Part shown: positions 9,334 to 18,435 of the stretch, piece by piece
How positions within the stretch are numbered: the stretch's first letter is position 1
Layout: each line of letters begins with the position of its first letter
NCBI RefSeq assembly: GCF_000384815.1
Contig: NZ_ARQF01000018.1
Coordinates: forward strand, 124,001-188,000
Source: Halodesulfovibrio aestuarii DSM 17919 = ATCC 29578
GTDB lineage: Bacteria > Desulfobacterota > Desulfovibrionia > Desulfovibrionales > Desulfovibrionaceae
DNA length: 64,000 nt
Reading direction: 5' to 3'
The notes under the pieces: model-generated
The model's database searches: none
What the model was told of the DNA's origin: nothing
Seen by the model: the letters and a program-made list of their open reading frames with translations, nothing else
Made by a program: the position numbers and the translations under genes

Positions 9334-10257
9334 ATGGATAATAATCCTTTTAAGAATTTGAATAAAAAGAGTTTTCCTGACGCAGATGCCCCAAAAAGAA
9401 AACAGGCTAAGCATAAGAAGACTATGGCTCAGGATGAAGAATTATTTTCTGTACCTTCTGATGATGACGACTTGTTTTCACAAGCCATGTCCAGCGTTTC
9501 TTCTCTAAGTGGCGGACAGGGAAAGGTAAAAAAACGTACACATTCAAGTGACGTTACTATGCGTATGGGTGAAGTGAAAGGTTTTGCGAACGTGTCCAAA
9601 AAGAAAGATAAAAAGCTAGCTGCCAAAGAGCGGTCCAAAAAAGCCGTCGGTTCTGCAAAAACAAAAGTTGAGATTCCGGAAGAAGAAGCATTTGCAGCTG
9701 CCATGATGGGGGTGCATGAATTGAACAGCAGGGGAAGAGACGTTGTTCCGGATGTAAAGGTGGATGCGAAGAAAAGCTCTGCAGCGGAAGACCCGGTAAA
9801 AGCTTTGCAGGAGTTACTGGAAGGTGAAGTAGAATTTATGCTTGAATATACCGACGAGTATATTCAGGGACATGTTCAAGGGTTGGATCCCATGGTTCTG
9901 GGAAAGTTGCGTGCAGGACAATATAGTCCGGAAGGGCATCTCGACATGCATGGAATGGTTGCACAGGAAGCACATGAAGCGTTGGTGCATTTTTTACGTG
10001 CAGCATATAATAAGGGAAAGCGTACTGTATTGTTGATTCCCGGGCGGGGAAAAAATTCACCTGAAGGGTATGCTGTACTACGTGAACGAATTCAGGAATG
10101 GCTTACCCGTGAGCCCTTTAAGCGTGTAGTTCTTGCTTTCTGTACCGCGCAAAATAAGGACGGTGGTGCTGGTGCGCTATACGTCTTATTGAGGAAATAT
10201 AAAAAGAGCCGTGGTAAAATCCAATGGAAGCGGAACGATGTGACCATTGATTATTAG
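9334..10257 (+). CDS. Smr-domain protein
   Basis: 307-residue protein with a basic, low-complexity N-terminal half (lysine-rich around residues 20-110) and a C-terminal Smr domain from about 200. The Smr signatures are LDMHGM, the LIPGRGKNSPEG loop (HGRG-type, here PGRG) and the VLAFCTAQNKDGGAGALYVLL end. Smr domains of MutS2-type proteins act as nucleases or RNA-binding modules; which applies here is not known. The start is ATG 9334, with only a weak AAGG far upstream. Confidence 0.85.
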   Translation: MDNNPFKNLNKKSFPDADAPKRKQAKHKKTMAQDEELFSVPSDDDDLFSQAMSSVSSLSGGQGKVKKRTHSSDVTMRMGEVKGFANVSKKKDKKLAAKERSKKAVGSAKTKVEIPEEEAFAAAMMGVHELNSRGRDVVPDVKVDAKKSSAAEDPVKALQELLEGEVEFMLEYTDEYIQGHVQGLDPMVLGKLRAGQYSPEGHLDMHGMVAQEAHEALVHFLRAAYNKGKRTVLLIPGRGKNSPEGYAVLRERIQEWLTREPFKRVVLAFCTAQNKDGGAGALYVLLRKYKKSRGKIQWKRNDVTIDY

Positions 10258-10288
10258 AAATTCGGCAATGCGGTGGGATTCCCCGCAC

Positions 10289-11908
10289 CTATGAGGCCTT
10301 TTCTCCCATATCAATTGATGGGTTCCAGATAACGAAGGGCGTGTTGGCAGTACGTTTACATGCGTACATTGCATGGTCTGCTTTAGATAGGAGGTCGTCC
10401 GCGTTTGTGCCATGCTCGGGACAAATTGAAACCCCCATTGAAGCCGTCATTCTCGTCGTTGTTGAATCATGAAAGTCTATTTGACGGGCAATATGGTAGG
10501 CAATACGCATTAGTGTTGCCTGCAGGTCTTCTAAAGAATGAACTCCACTGAGCAACAGCAGGAATTCATCACCACCGGGACGTGCTACAAGGTCTACTTC
10601 ACGCAAAATGTGTTTAAGACGTTTTGCAACTTTTTTGAGAATTTCATCACCGAAATCGTGTCCACGAGAGTCGTTAATCTCCTTAAATTTGTTTAAGTCG
10701 ATAAAGACGAGTGAAAATGGAACCTGACTGCGGTTTTGCAACTCGATAGAATGGGCAAGCTGCATTTTGAACTGACGTCGGTTTGCGACTCCTGTCAGCC
10801 CATCGTGCATAGCCATATGTTGAATCCGTCGTTCTTGTTCTTTTTTATCTGTTATGTCTTCAAGAATGAGTACGTAGCGCGAGAGAACCTCGTGTTCCAA
10901 TACCTGTGAGACAGAGAGAGAAAGCCAGCGTTTTGTGTTGTCTTTTCGCGTTGCAAAAATATCGTCACGCCATTCTGGGGTTGCCAACAGTGTTTTCCAT
11001 GAAAAAGCGGCATGTTCTGATAACTCTTCCAGAAAAGGAACTTTGTTTCCGTGAAGTTCCTCTGCTGTATAGCCGGTAATTTGCGTAAATCGAGTATTTA
11101 CGTATTCAACGTTCCCATCAATAGAAAGGATAGCTGTTCCCGCCGGACTCTGTTCAAGGGCTTGGGAATACAGATGGATTTCGTGCTGAGCCGCATGTAG
11201 GTCAGAATAATCACGTACCGCAATAATGACAGTGCGTTTTCCGGAAATAGAAACGGAGCGCATGGAAACAAGTGCGAAGAAGTTTTTACCATATTTACAT
11301 TCAGAAATCGCCTGAAGATTGTTTACAGCCTTTCCAGTACGCAGGGCATTAGCGAACTCGTTGGCATCGTTACTATTTGCCCATGAGAAAACAGCACTGA
11401 CGGCATGATTGTAGACATCCTGCCATTTGTAATCCAACAGTTGTAAAAAGCTTTCGTTGACATCTGTCACAAGGCCGGATTCTAAATCTGCAAGAAGCAT
11501 GGGATCCGGGGTTGCATGAAATGTTGTTTCAAATTTGCTGGTTGAGTTTGGGAGAGACTGAACGTGTTTCAACCGCATGGTTTGCAACTCCAGACGTGAC
11601 GAGAGTGAGTTACGTTCAACATCCACCAACCGCAGATGCAACTGTGCGTTTGCTGATTGAGCTGCACTGAGTTCTTCACTCTGTTTGCGTATGATTTCTT
11701 GGAGTTTGCCTTTTTGACGAGTAGCGTGGGTACTGAAAAAGAAGATGGCACTTCCTAGAAACAGTGGAAGAAAAAAGTGGACAACAGAAGTTGCCGTGAA
11801 CCATTGGTTAACGGCAAAGTGATACCCTATCGCGCAGCATGTGGCGATGATGAAGAAGAGAGCCGGTCTACTTTTCCCTACAAAAGTAGACGGCGATAAT
11901 TTGCCCAT
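10289..11908 (-). CDS. Membrane PAS-PAS-GGDEF diguanylate cyclase
   Basis: 539-residue inner-membrane protein. Two hydrophobic segments (about 15-33 and 43-58) anchor it, a coiled-coil-like helix follows (65-118), then two PAS domains (about 125-240 and 245-360) and a GGDEF domain (365-530). The active-site motif GGDEF (445-449) is intact and the product-inhibition RxxD site (R436-D439) lies five residues before it, so it should make c-di-GMP under feedback control. There is no EAL domain. The signal read by the PAS domains is unknown. It is a single gene. Confidence 0.9.
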   Translation of the reverse strand: MGKLSPSTFVGKSRPALFFIIATCCAIGYHFAVNQWFTATSVVHFFLPLFLGSAIFFFSTHATRQKGKLQEIIRKQSEELSAAQSANAQLHLRLVDVERNSLSSRLELQTMRLKHVQSLPNSTSKFETTFHATPDPMLLADLESGLVTDVNESFLQLLDYKWQDVYNHAVSAVFSWANSNDANEFANALRTGKAVNNLQAISECKYGKNFFALVSMRSVSISGKRTVIIAVRDYSDLHAAQHEIHLYSQALEQSPAGTAILSIDGNVEYVNTRFTQITGYTAEELHGNKVPFLEELSEHAAFSWKTLLATPEWRDDIFATRKDNTKRWLSLSVSQVLEHEVLSRYVLILEDITDKKEQERRIQHMAMHDGLTGVANRRQFKMQLAHSIELQNRSQVPFSLVFIDLNKFKEINDSRGHDFGDEILKKVAKRLKHILREVDLVARPGGDEFLLLLSGVHSLEDLQATLMRIAYHIARQIDFHDSTTTRMTASMGVSICPEHGTNADDLLSKADHAMYACKRTANTPFVIWNPSIDMGEKAS

Positions 11909-12023
11909 AATCGAGTATCCCCCCGCCGATTATTTGGGTTATTTCCTATCTTTATGAAATACTAGCATATTATCCCAGAGCGGGGAATAGGTGTTAGTCT
12001 AATTCTACATAATTTTATTATAC

Positions 12024-12491
12024 TCATTGGGTTGGATAGCGTGAGTTTTTCACCTTTTCGTGCAATTCGTTAGAAATTGCATGAATAAGTGAAAGTGGAA
12101 TTTTGTAAAAAAAAGTTTCGGAAAAAAGAGTCCCGTCGTCTTTACTCCAGCTTTTACCCGTAAAAACATGTTCAAGAGCAGCGACCTCGGCATCGTTGGC
12201 TTGTGATATGCCCGTCCGTAACGTTTTTTCCCTCACAAGAATAAGTAAATCCTCAAGTAGGCAGAATATATCATCTTCTTCAATTTTTTGTTTGCTTAAA
12301 AGTAGTTCAAAGTGCTGCGTGAAATATTTTTGGGAATGGCATAACTGCGAATATACAGCATGCTGTTCTTCGATTGTTTTAAGGAGGATGGCGCATTTTT
12401 CTGCATTTTCTTTTTGTTCTAAAAAGGGATAGGAACGAAGGTGCTGCATGAGAGAATGGATTTTACTGCGTATTGTTGCAGACGAAAACAT
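12024..12491 (-). CDS. Hypothetical helical protein
   Basis: 155-residue protein I do not recognise. It is predicted from composition to be mostly helical and cytoplasmic, with several histidines and glutamates (EEQHAVYSQLCHSQ region) but no clear metal motif. It has no partner gene: the GGDEF gene upstream of its end runs the same way but is over 100 bases off. The reading frame is plausible by length and by its ATG with a nearby GGAG (AGGAGCC on the minus strand). Confidence 0.5.
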   Translation of the reverse strand: MFSSATIRSKIHSLMQHLRSYPFLEQKENAEKCAILLKTIEEQHAVYSQLCHSQKYFTQHFELLLSKQKIEEDDIFCLLEDLLILVREKTLRTGISQANDAEVAALEHVFTGKSWSKDDGTLFSETFFYKIPLSLIHAISNELHEKVKNSRYPTQ

Positions 12492-12610
12492 GATGGCTCC
12501 TGTATAGAATTGTTACTATAGAAAATCCGATAAATCGTACTTGAAAATGAGTCAATCTTTTTCCTAACTTTCCTACTAGTTGCGGTGGTGGCCGCAAAGA
12601 ATTTTACTCT

Positions 12611-13195
12611 ATGATGAAGCATATTTTATTTTTGTTATTAGTAGCTGCTTGTTTACTCTCTGGCTGTTCTGGCGGCGTTGTTAAGGCCAATGTGTCATCC
12701 AACCCGACAGGTGTTTCCGGAAAACTGAATCGTGAGGCCGAACTTGCATATGCAAAAGCTCATGTCTTGTGGAAAAATGGTGTGTGCGAAAACCCTGCAA
12801 AAGCAGCTGGTTTACTTCGTGAAGCTCTTCGACTTGAGCCGGAGTATGGTGAGGCTTGGTTACGACGTGGGCGTTTATTGATCCAATTTGCCGAATATGA
12901 AGCCGCAGTTCGGGACCTTGATAAGGCTGTGCGGTATTACCCGAAAAGCATCTCTTATGCTTATAGAGGGTACGCAGAGTTTGGTCTGGGGAACTACTTG
13001 GGAGCCCAAAAAAATTATGACATGGCACTGGATTTAGATTCTGCCAATGGCACTGCCTGGAATTTCCTAGGTGAGCTTCTAATAGCCGAACTAAAAGTTG
13101 ATGAAGGGTGCGAAGCTTTGGCTGAAGGGGCAGAACTTGGGTTTAACGCTCCATATGATGATGCCCTCGCTAGTGGTGTCTGCGTACAAAATTAA
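12611..13195 (+). CDS. TPR lipoprotein
   Basis: 194-residue outer- or inner-membrane lipoprotein. The signal peptide ends in the lipobox LLSGC with the lipidated Cys19. The mature part carries tetratricopeptide repeats from about residue 45 (EAELAYAKAHVLWKNG, then EALRLEPEYGEAWLRRGRLL, and two further units). PilF/NlpI-like proteins share this plan, but no specific match is claimed. The start ATG pair 12611/12614 has no clear Shine-Dalgarno, so the start is set by the signal peptide. Confidence 0.75.
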   Translation: MMKHILFLLLVAACLLSGCSGGVVKANVSSNPTGVSGKLNREAELAYAKAHVLWKNGVCENPAKAAGLLREALRLEPEYGEAWLRRGRLLIQFAEYEAAVRDLDKAVRYYPKSISYAYRGYAEFGLGNYLGAQKNYDMALDLDSANGTAWNFLGELLIAELKVDEGCEALAEGAELGFNAPYDDALASGVCVQN

Positions 13196-13520
13196 ACAGT
13201 AGTTTGCTCCATGCGATGTGAATTGTTTTTATGTTGTCGTTGGATTTTTACTATGATCTGTCCGAACGGGCTCGATAGCCGCTTTTGCGGTTTTTGTTTT
13301 TAATAGCAGGGTGGTTTAGTTTTATAACTAACAATACATAAAAGTGTAGAGCGTCTTCGGCAACGATGGCGCTCTTTTTTTTTGTGTGAACACGCACGGG
13401 TAAGAGTGTGTCAATTAATGGTGCGTATCTGTAAGAGCGTTGCATCATCCTTGTTTCATAGCGCTAACACTCTTCTTTGTATTTTAGTGGGGTATTGTTG
13501 AAGAAAAACAAGGAGATTAT
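13196..13520 (+). terminator. Intergenic region with two candidate terminators
   Basis: Downstream of the lipoprotein gene, CCGC-TTTT-GCGG (13279-13290) precedes a T-rich run, and AGAGCG (13348-13353) pairs with CGCTCT (13370-13375) before nine Ts. The spacing between them would allow a short transcript, but no promoter is clear. The rest of the gap holds no gene; AAGGAG at about 13510 serves the next gene. Confidence 0.5.
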
Positions 13521-13766
13521 ATGGGGCGAAATAGTGCTCTATGTGTTGTTCTTGTGTTGATTGCCGCAGTGGTAATTGATGCAGGAGTATTTAGCGGCGT
13601 TAGTGCCTGTCTTGAACCTTTTAAGCAATTTACCGGTTCGTTGTCGAAAGGCCGTCCAGTACAGCAGCAGGTTGTTGTGAAGGTAGGGCGTTTCGATAAG
13701 CGTGTTGTACCCCTGCAGGAAGTTTTGTCAGATAGTAAAGAAGATTTGTGGGGAGCACGTAACTAA
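13521..13766 (+). CDS. Small membrane protein coupled to terminase small subunit
   Basis: 81-residue protein with one hydrophobic segment (about 6-28) and a short charged tail; I do not recognise its family. The ATG follows AAGGAGAT at good spacing. Its stop overlaps the start of the terminase small-subunit gene in TAATG, so the two are translationally coupled. A phage origin (holin- or spanin-like size and shape) is possible from context, but there is no motif that proves it. Confidence 0.6.
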   Translation: MGRNSALCVVLVLIAAVVIDAGVFSGVSACLEPFKQFTGSLSKGRPVQQQVVVKVGRFDKRVVPLQEVLSDSKEDLWGARN

Positions 13767-14404
13767 TGGCCTCTGAAAGAAATTCAGTTGAACGCGAGAG
13801 GGTAACTGTTGCAAGAGGAGAAAAAAGAACAGGCATGAAAAAGGCGACAAATGAATCCAGAAAACTTTCTGCCAAGCAACAGCATTTTATTGATGAATAT
13901 GTTATCGATTTTAATGGACGTCTTGCTGCTTGCAGGGCGGGCTACGCGGAAAGGGCTGCATTGACAACGGCAGGTCGACTGCTTGCTATGCCTGAAGTTG
14001 CTGATGGCATTCAAAAACGTCTACAGGAGCTTTCAGAACGTGGGCAGGTGACGCGGGATGCCGTGGTTCGAGAATTGGCTGCGGTAGGTTTTGCCAGCTT
14101 GAGAGATGTCTGTGCTTGGGATGACGGCCATCTTACACTTGTTAGTTCACAAGACTTGAGTAACGCACAGGCCGCATCCATTGCAGAGATTTCAGAGACT
14201 GTTACAACCCGGGGAGGAACAGTTCGAGTAAAACAGCATTCAAAATTAAAGGCTCTTGAGATGCTTGCAAAGCATGTCGGGCTTTATGATTCGCCTGAAG
14301 TAGAGCAAGATGGGAAGAGTTTAGAAGAATTGTCACCAGTATTGAAAAAGCGACTTGAAGCTATTTATGGAATAATTACGGATGAAGCAAAGACTGGGGG
14401 ATGA
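13766..14404 (+). CDS. Phage-type terminase small subunit, orphan
   Basis: 212-residue protein. After a basic N-terminal 35 residues, the block LSAKQQHFIDEYVIDFNGRL followed by AACRAGYAERAA and the LLAMPEVADGIQKRL segment match the Terminase_2 (phage small terminase) family: a helix-turn-helix that recognises the packaging site and recruits the large subunit. The middle (TRDAVVRELAAVGFASLRDV) and the LKALEMLAKHVGLYD block are also typical. The frame is complete. No large subunit, portal or capsid gene follows; a large subunit sits about 45 kb away at 59360. It may be a remnant or a kept gene. Confidence 0.8.
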   Translation: MASERNSVERERVTVARGEKRTGMKKATNESRKLSAKQQHFIDEYVIDFNGRLAACRAGYAERAALTTAGRLLAMPEVADGIQKRLQELSERGQVTRDAVVRELAAVGFASLRDVCAWDDGHLTLVSSQDLSNAQAASIAEISETVTTRGGTVRVKQHSKLKALEMLAKHVGLYDSPEVEQDGKSLEELSPVLKKRLEAIYGIITDEAKTGG

Positions 14405-14529
14405 TGTAAGGTCTGAGAGGTGGTGAGAACTGGATTTGTGAAATGTGGTTATTATTTAAACCAATTTTTATCAGATAGAGTAAAACTAGATTAAAGGATT
14501 TTACAAATGGTTTGGTAAACAAAAAATAT

Positions 14530-14574
14530 CGACTAGCCTGTGTCTGCTTCTTGACTAGGTTAGTCGTTTTTTTT
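14530..14574 (+). terminator. Terminator downstream of the terminase small subunit
   Basis: CGACTAGCCT (14530-14539) pairs with AGGTTAGTCG (14557-14566), one wobble, followed by eight Ts. It closes the two-gene unit 13521-14404. Confidence 0.8.
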
Positions 14575-15217
14575 GCGTAGCTATTGCTCTTTTGTCGGTA
14601 AAAGTTCTTTTATGCTAAATGATTAAGAAAATAATCTTTGTTGAAGAAAATATTTTTGTATATTGTTTACCACATGCGATAAAAAAGTTTTATGCAATAT
14701 GGGTGCCTGAAATAGAATTTTCTATTTACCCCTTTATATTTATTTTAAAATGTGTATAAGAAAGGGTTCCTGCATTGAAGATATTTTCTGCCGTCTTTGT
14801 GATAACTATTGTTACATGTTGTGTGTGGCATTACAGTAAATTGCAGCGGTACTGGTTTTAAAGAAAAAATGTAACGAAGGCGTGGGGGTATGATTACTGG
14901 TACGCACTTCTTTTTTTTGACTCTAAGAGCGTATTTGACGCGGAATTATTTTATTTTTTCTTTTAAAACAGCGTAGATAGCGTTTTTTTCTGTTTAATGC
15001 AGCTACTATTTTTTAATGTATACACTCCCTTCTCTTTTTATCGAAATCTTGTTTATTACACACTATATTGATTGATGACTCATTCAATATAGTGTGTAAT
15101 GCTATTAGTTATATATTTCACAACCCTGCGTAACTCAGAACCAGCACAGGGTTCCAAGGCTTGGAGAAAAATTCACAGCGGAAAAATATCATTTTATCAC
15201 CTAAAAATGCATATTTT
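14575..15217. other. AT-rich intergenic region upstream of liv
   Basis: Over 600 bases without a convincing gene on either strand. Base composition is visibly richer in A and T than the flanking genes. It contains the large palindrome described separately at 15055-15100 and a weaker pair AACCCTG (15122-15128) with CAGGGTT (15147-15153). The region may be the relic edge of a phage insertion or a long regulatory region of the liv operon. Confidence 0.4.
15055..15100. repeat. 17-bp perfect inverted repeat
   Basis: Bases 15055-15071 are the exact reverse complement of 15084-15100 (core ACACACTATATTGA / TCAATATAGTGTGT), with a 12-base spacer. No T-run follows, so a plain terminator is unlikely. 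It lies about 120 bp upstream of the candidate liv promoter. Confidence 0.8.
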
Positions 15218-15246
15218 TTGACAAAATTGTTGTGGGTTGTTATGTG
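15218..15246 (+). promoter_or_regulatory. Candidate sigma-70 promoter of the liv operon
   Basis: TTGACA (15218-15223), a 17-base spacer and TATGTG (15241-15246, four of six to TATAAT). The transcript would carry a leader of about 105 bases before livJ. Confidence 0.5.
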
Positions 15247-15358
15247 AGAAGAATATACCCAAAGCCCTGTAAAATTAGGTTTTGAGGTCGGTTTTCGAGA
15301 AAGGAGAGGGAATTATTTGTAGGATTTTTATAGAAAGTCATCCATAGGAGGATTTCGA

Positions 15359-16480
15359 ATGAAAAGATTTATGCGCGTTTTAGTCTTCGGGTTGGTTGCT
15401 TCTTTGTTGATGGCATCTGCCGCACTGGCAGATACTATTAAAATCGGCTTGCAGGCACCGCTCACGGGCAAATATGCATCTGAAGGTCTTGATATGAAGA
15501 ATCTTGTTGAGATTCTTGCTGCTAAAATTAATGCCGATGGTGGTGTTAACGGTAAGCAGATTGAAATTATTGCTGAAGACGATGCATTTGACCCTAAAAC
15601 AGCAGCTCTTGCCGCACAGCGTCTTATTACTTCCGATGTGGTGGGCGTTATTGGTACCTATGGCTCTTCTATTACTGAAGCAGCGCAGGATATTTATGAT
15701 GAAGAAGATGTTATTCAGATTGCAACTGGTTCTACCATGGTGCGTTTGACTGAGAAAGGTCTTGCCAACTTCTTCCGTACTTGTCCTCGTGACGATTCCC
15801 AAGGCGCAGCCGCAGCGCAGGTTTTGAAAGATCGCGGATACAAACGTATTGCTATCCTGCATGATAACTCTTCCTATGCGAAGGGCTTGGCAGACGAAAC
15901 TCGTAAACTTCTTGACGAAAAAAGTGTTGTTTTTTTTGATGCACTCAACCCGGGTGAACAGGACTACAATACTATTCTTACCAAAATTAAAGGCTTCAAC
16001 CCGGATGTAATTTTCTATACTGGTTACTTTAATGAAGCAGGCTTGTTGCTTCGCCAGAAAAAAGAAATGAAATGGGATGTTGCAATGATGGGCGGCGATG
16101 CTACCAACAACCTTGACCTTGTTAAGATTGCAGGTAACGATGCGGCTAAAGGCTTCTTTTTCGTGAGCCCTCCGGGTGTTAACGATCTTACTTCTCCTTT
16201 TGCTAAAGATATTCTGGATAAGTACAAGGCTGAGTTCAATGCCTTGCCTGCTTCTATCTGGTCTGTATTTGCCGGCGATGCGTTCCTCGCACTCGTGGAA
16301 GCAATTCGTCAGACAGATTCTACTGATCCAGAAGTCCTTTCCGATTATTTACGTAACAAAATGGAAAACTACCCGGGGCTTACCGGCACTATCGCTTTTG
16401 ATAAAAAAGGTGACCGTTCCGGCAAGTTCTATCGCCTTAGCGAGGTTAATGCTAATGGCGAATTCGTGATGTTACCGTAG
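15359..16480 (+). CDS. livJ: Branched-chain amino acid ABC transporter, periplasmic binding protein
   Basis: 373-residue substrate-binding protein. A Sec signal peptide (1-24, cleavage after ALA) precedes the type I periplasmic-binding fold; IKIGLQAPLTGKYASEG and GVIGTYGSS are typical of LivJ/LivK. AGGAGG lies 7 nt before the ATG. It heads livJHMGF and should bind leucine, isoleucine, valine or a related amino acid in the periplasm. The exact ligand cannot be read from sequence. A strong hairpin separates it from livH. Confidence 0.92.
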   Translation: MKRFMRVLVFGLVASLLMASAALADTIKIGLQAPLTGKYASEGLDMKNLVEILAAKINADGGVNGKQIEIIAEDDAFDPKTAALAAQRLITSDVVGVIGTYGSSITEAAQDIYDEEDVIQIATGSTMVRLTEKGLANFFRTCPRDDSQGAAAAQVLKDRGYKRIAILHDNSSYAKGLADETRKLLDEKSVVFFDALNPGEQDYNTILTKIKGFNPDVIFYTGYFNEAGLLLRQKKEMKWDVAMMGGDATNNLDLVKIAGNDAAKGFFFVSPPGVNDLTSPFAKDILDKYKAEFNALPASIWSVFAGDAFLALVEAIRQTDSTDPEVLSDYLRNKMENYPGLTGTIAFDKKGDRSGKFYRLSEVNANGEFVMLP

Positions 16481-16496
16481 GCTCGGCTTCTTTTTT

Positions 16497-16547
16497 CCAG
16501 AGCACAGCACGGCAAGGGGGCTGTGCTCTGGATTTTACCGTTTTTTT
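16497..16547 (+). terminator. Strong hairpin between livJ and livH
   Basis: A perfect 12-bp stem (16497-16508 with 16520-16531; core CAGAGCACAGC) is followed nine bases later by seven Ts. The T-run is offset, so it may terminate in part or protect the livJ mRNA end, giving more binding protein than permease. Confidence 0.65.
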
Positions 16548-16564
16548 CTCAACGGGATTTCCAT

Positions 16565-17470
16565 ATGGAAGAATTTTTTCAGCAGCTAACAAATGGTTTG
16601 GCGGTTGGCGGTATTTATGCCCTCATCGCACTTGGTTACACCATGGTATATGGTGTATTAAAATTGATTAACTTTGCACATGGTGACCTGTTCACTATTG
16701 GTGCCTTTTTAGGACTTACGCTGCTTACATCGCTAGGCCTTACTGACTCTGTCGGACCAGTTGCAGGGTTGTTGGTACTGGCAGTGATGGTTGTAATTCT
16801 TGTTGGTGTAGTTGGCTTTCTGCTTGAGCGAGTTGCCTACCGCCCGCTTAGAACGTCACCGCGTCTTTCAGCAGTTGTAAGTGCCCTCGGTGCATCCATC
16901 TTTTTCCAGAATGCAATCATGCTTATCTGGGGCGCCCGCCCGCTCGTGTACCCGCATGGCCTGTTGCCTAATATCACTGTGGATGTTTTCGGTGTGGAAC
17001 TTCCTTTAATCCGCATCATTATGTTCGCGATTTCTGTCGTGCTCATGTGTGGTCTATATTATCTGACACACAAAACACGCATTGGTACTGCAATTCGTGC
17101 TGCTGCCATTGATCAGGGTGCAGCAAAACTTATGGGGATTGATGTAAACCGCGTAATCAGTCTTGTATTTATGATCGGCCCTGCTCTTGGCGGTGCAGCT
17201 GGTGTTATGGTTGGTCTGTACTATGGTCAGATTAACTTTACGATGGGTTGGCTGTACGGTCTTAAAGCGTTTACTGCTGCGATTCTTGGCGGCATTGGTA
17301 ACATTCCGGGTGCGATGCTCGGCGGCTTGATTCTTGGTGTTGTTGAGTCCCTTGGAGCAGCATACATCTCCATTGCATGGAAAGATGCCATCTCCTTCCT
17401 TGTTCTCATTCTCATTTTGATCGTCCGTCCTACCGGACTATTGGGCGAAAGGGTGGCTGACAAGGTATGA
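16565..17470 (+). CDS. livH: Branched-chain amino acid ABC transporter permease LivH
   Basis: Inner-membrane permease with about eight hydrophobic helices; ALIALGYTMVYGVLKLINFA and the AHGDLFTIGAF stretch are LivH hallmarks. The frame opens at GTG 16523, but that start would lie inside the hairpin; ATG 16565 (MEEFFQQL) fits family starts and gives 301 residues. Its stop overlaps the livM start in ATGA. Confidence 0.92.
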   Translation: MEEFFQQLTNGLAVGGIYALIALGYTMVYGVLKLINFAHGDLFTIGAFLGLTLLTSLGLTDSVGPVAGLLVLAVMVVILVGVVGFLLERVAYRPLRTSPRLSAVVSALGASIFFQNAIMLIWGARPLVYPHGLLPNITVDVFGVELPLIRIIMFAISVVLMCGLYYLTHKTRIGTAIRAAAIDQGAAKLMGIDVNRVISLVFMIGPALGGAAGVMVGLYYGQINFTMGWLYGLKAFTAAILGGIGNIPGAMLGGLILGVVESLGAAYISIAWKDAISFLVLILILIVRPTGLLGERVADKV

Positions 17471-18435
17471 TCATTAAAAAGCAAGACATACTGTACCTCG
17501 CCGGAGCTGCGTTATTTGCCTGTTCCCCTCTGGTGTTGGACGCATACTGGACTGATGTCCTCAACAATATCGGCCTGTATGCAATTCTCGCGCTTAGTTT
17601 GAATATTATTCTGGGGCAGTGTGGTTTGTTCCAGATGGGACATGCAGCGTTTTTTGCTGTCGGGGCATACTCTTCTGCAATTTTGAATACTATGTTCGAT
17701 ATCCCGTTGCTGTGGACCATGCCCGTAGCTGGTATTCTCGCAGGTCTTTTCGGCTTAATTGTAGCTCGGCCGATTATTCATCTTCGCGGTGATTATCTGC
17801 TGATCGTTACAATCGGTATTGTAGAAATTATTCGTATTGCTCTTATTAACGATGTCGGTGGATTAACTGGTGGTGCAAACGGCATCTTCGGTATTGACCG
17901 TCCAATATTGTTCGGTCTTAAGATTAAGCGCCCGCACCAGTTCTTTTATCTGATATGGGGCTTCTGTGCTGCAACCATTTTCCTTTTCCACAGACTGGAA
18001 AACTCACGTTTCGGCAGGGCTCTTAACTATATCAAAGATGATGATGTTGCGGCTGAAGGGTCCGGTATTGATATCTCCCGATATAAGCTCACAGCATTTG
18101 TTATCGGGGCGTTCTGGGCTGGAATGGTAGGAACTATCTTTGCCGGTAAAATGAAAATTATTTCTCCGGAATCATTCTCCTTCTGGGAATCTGTACTGCT
18201 GTTCACCATTGTTATTCTCGGTGGTATGGGATCAATTCGCGGGGTGTTGCTCGGAGCATTCCTTATTATAGGTCTGCCGGAACTTTTCCGTGATTTTGCG
18301 TCTGCCCGAATGTTAATTTTTGGTGCCGCAATGGTTGCAATGATGATTTTCCGCACACAGGGCCTGTTACCTCCGTTACCTCGAAGGTACGACGTTTCCC
18401 GCTTTTTCAGCAAAGCTGAAGGAGAACAGTCATGA
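17467..18435 (+). CDS. livM: Branched-chain amino acid ABC transporter permease LivM
   Basis: 322-residue second permease subunit with about nine membrane segments. [20 protein letters not shown] and the [12 protein letters not shown] stretch mark the LivM family, with the coupling-region motif [10 protein letters not shown] near the end. It overlaps livH by four bases and livG by four bases, so the set is translationally coupled. Confidence 0.92.
   Translation: MIIKKQDILYLAGAALFACSPLVLDAYWTDVLNNIGLYAILALSLNIILGQCGLFQMGHAAFFAVGAYSSAILNTMFDIPLLWTMPVAGILAGLFGLIVARPIIHLRGDYLLIVTIGIVEIIRIALINDVGGLTGGANGIFGIDRPILFGLKIKRPHQFFYLIWGFCAATIFLFHRLENSRFGRALNYIKDDDVAAEGSGIDISRYKLTAFVIGAFWAGMVGTIFAGKMKIISPESFSFWESVLLFTIVILGGMGSIRGVLLGAFLIIGLPELFRDFASARMLIFGAAMVAMMIFRTQGLLPPLPRRYDVSRFFSKAEGEQS

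Noticed and set aside
10266-10287. GC-rich hairpin between the convergent Smr and GGDEF genes as terminator
   Set aside because: The stem has a bulge, is short and is not followed by a T-run on either strand.
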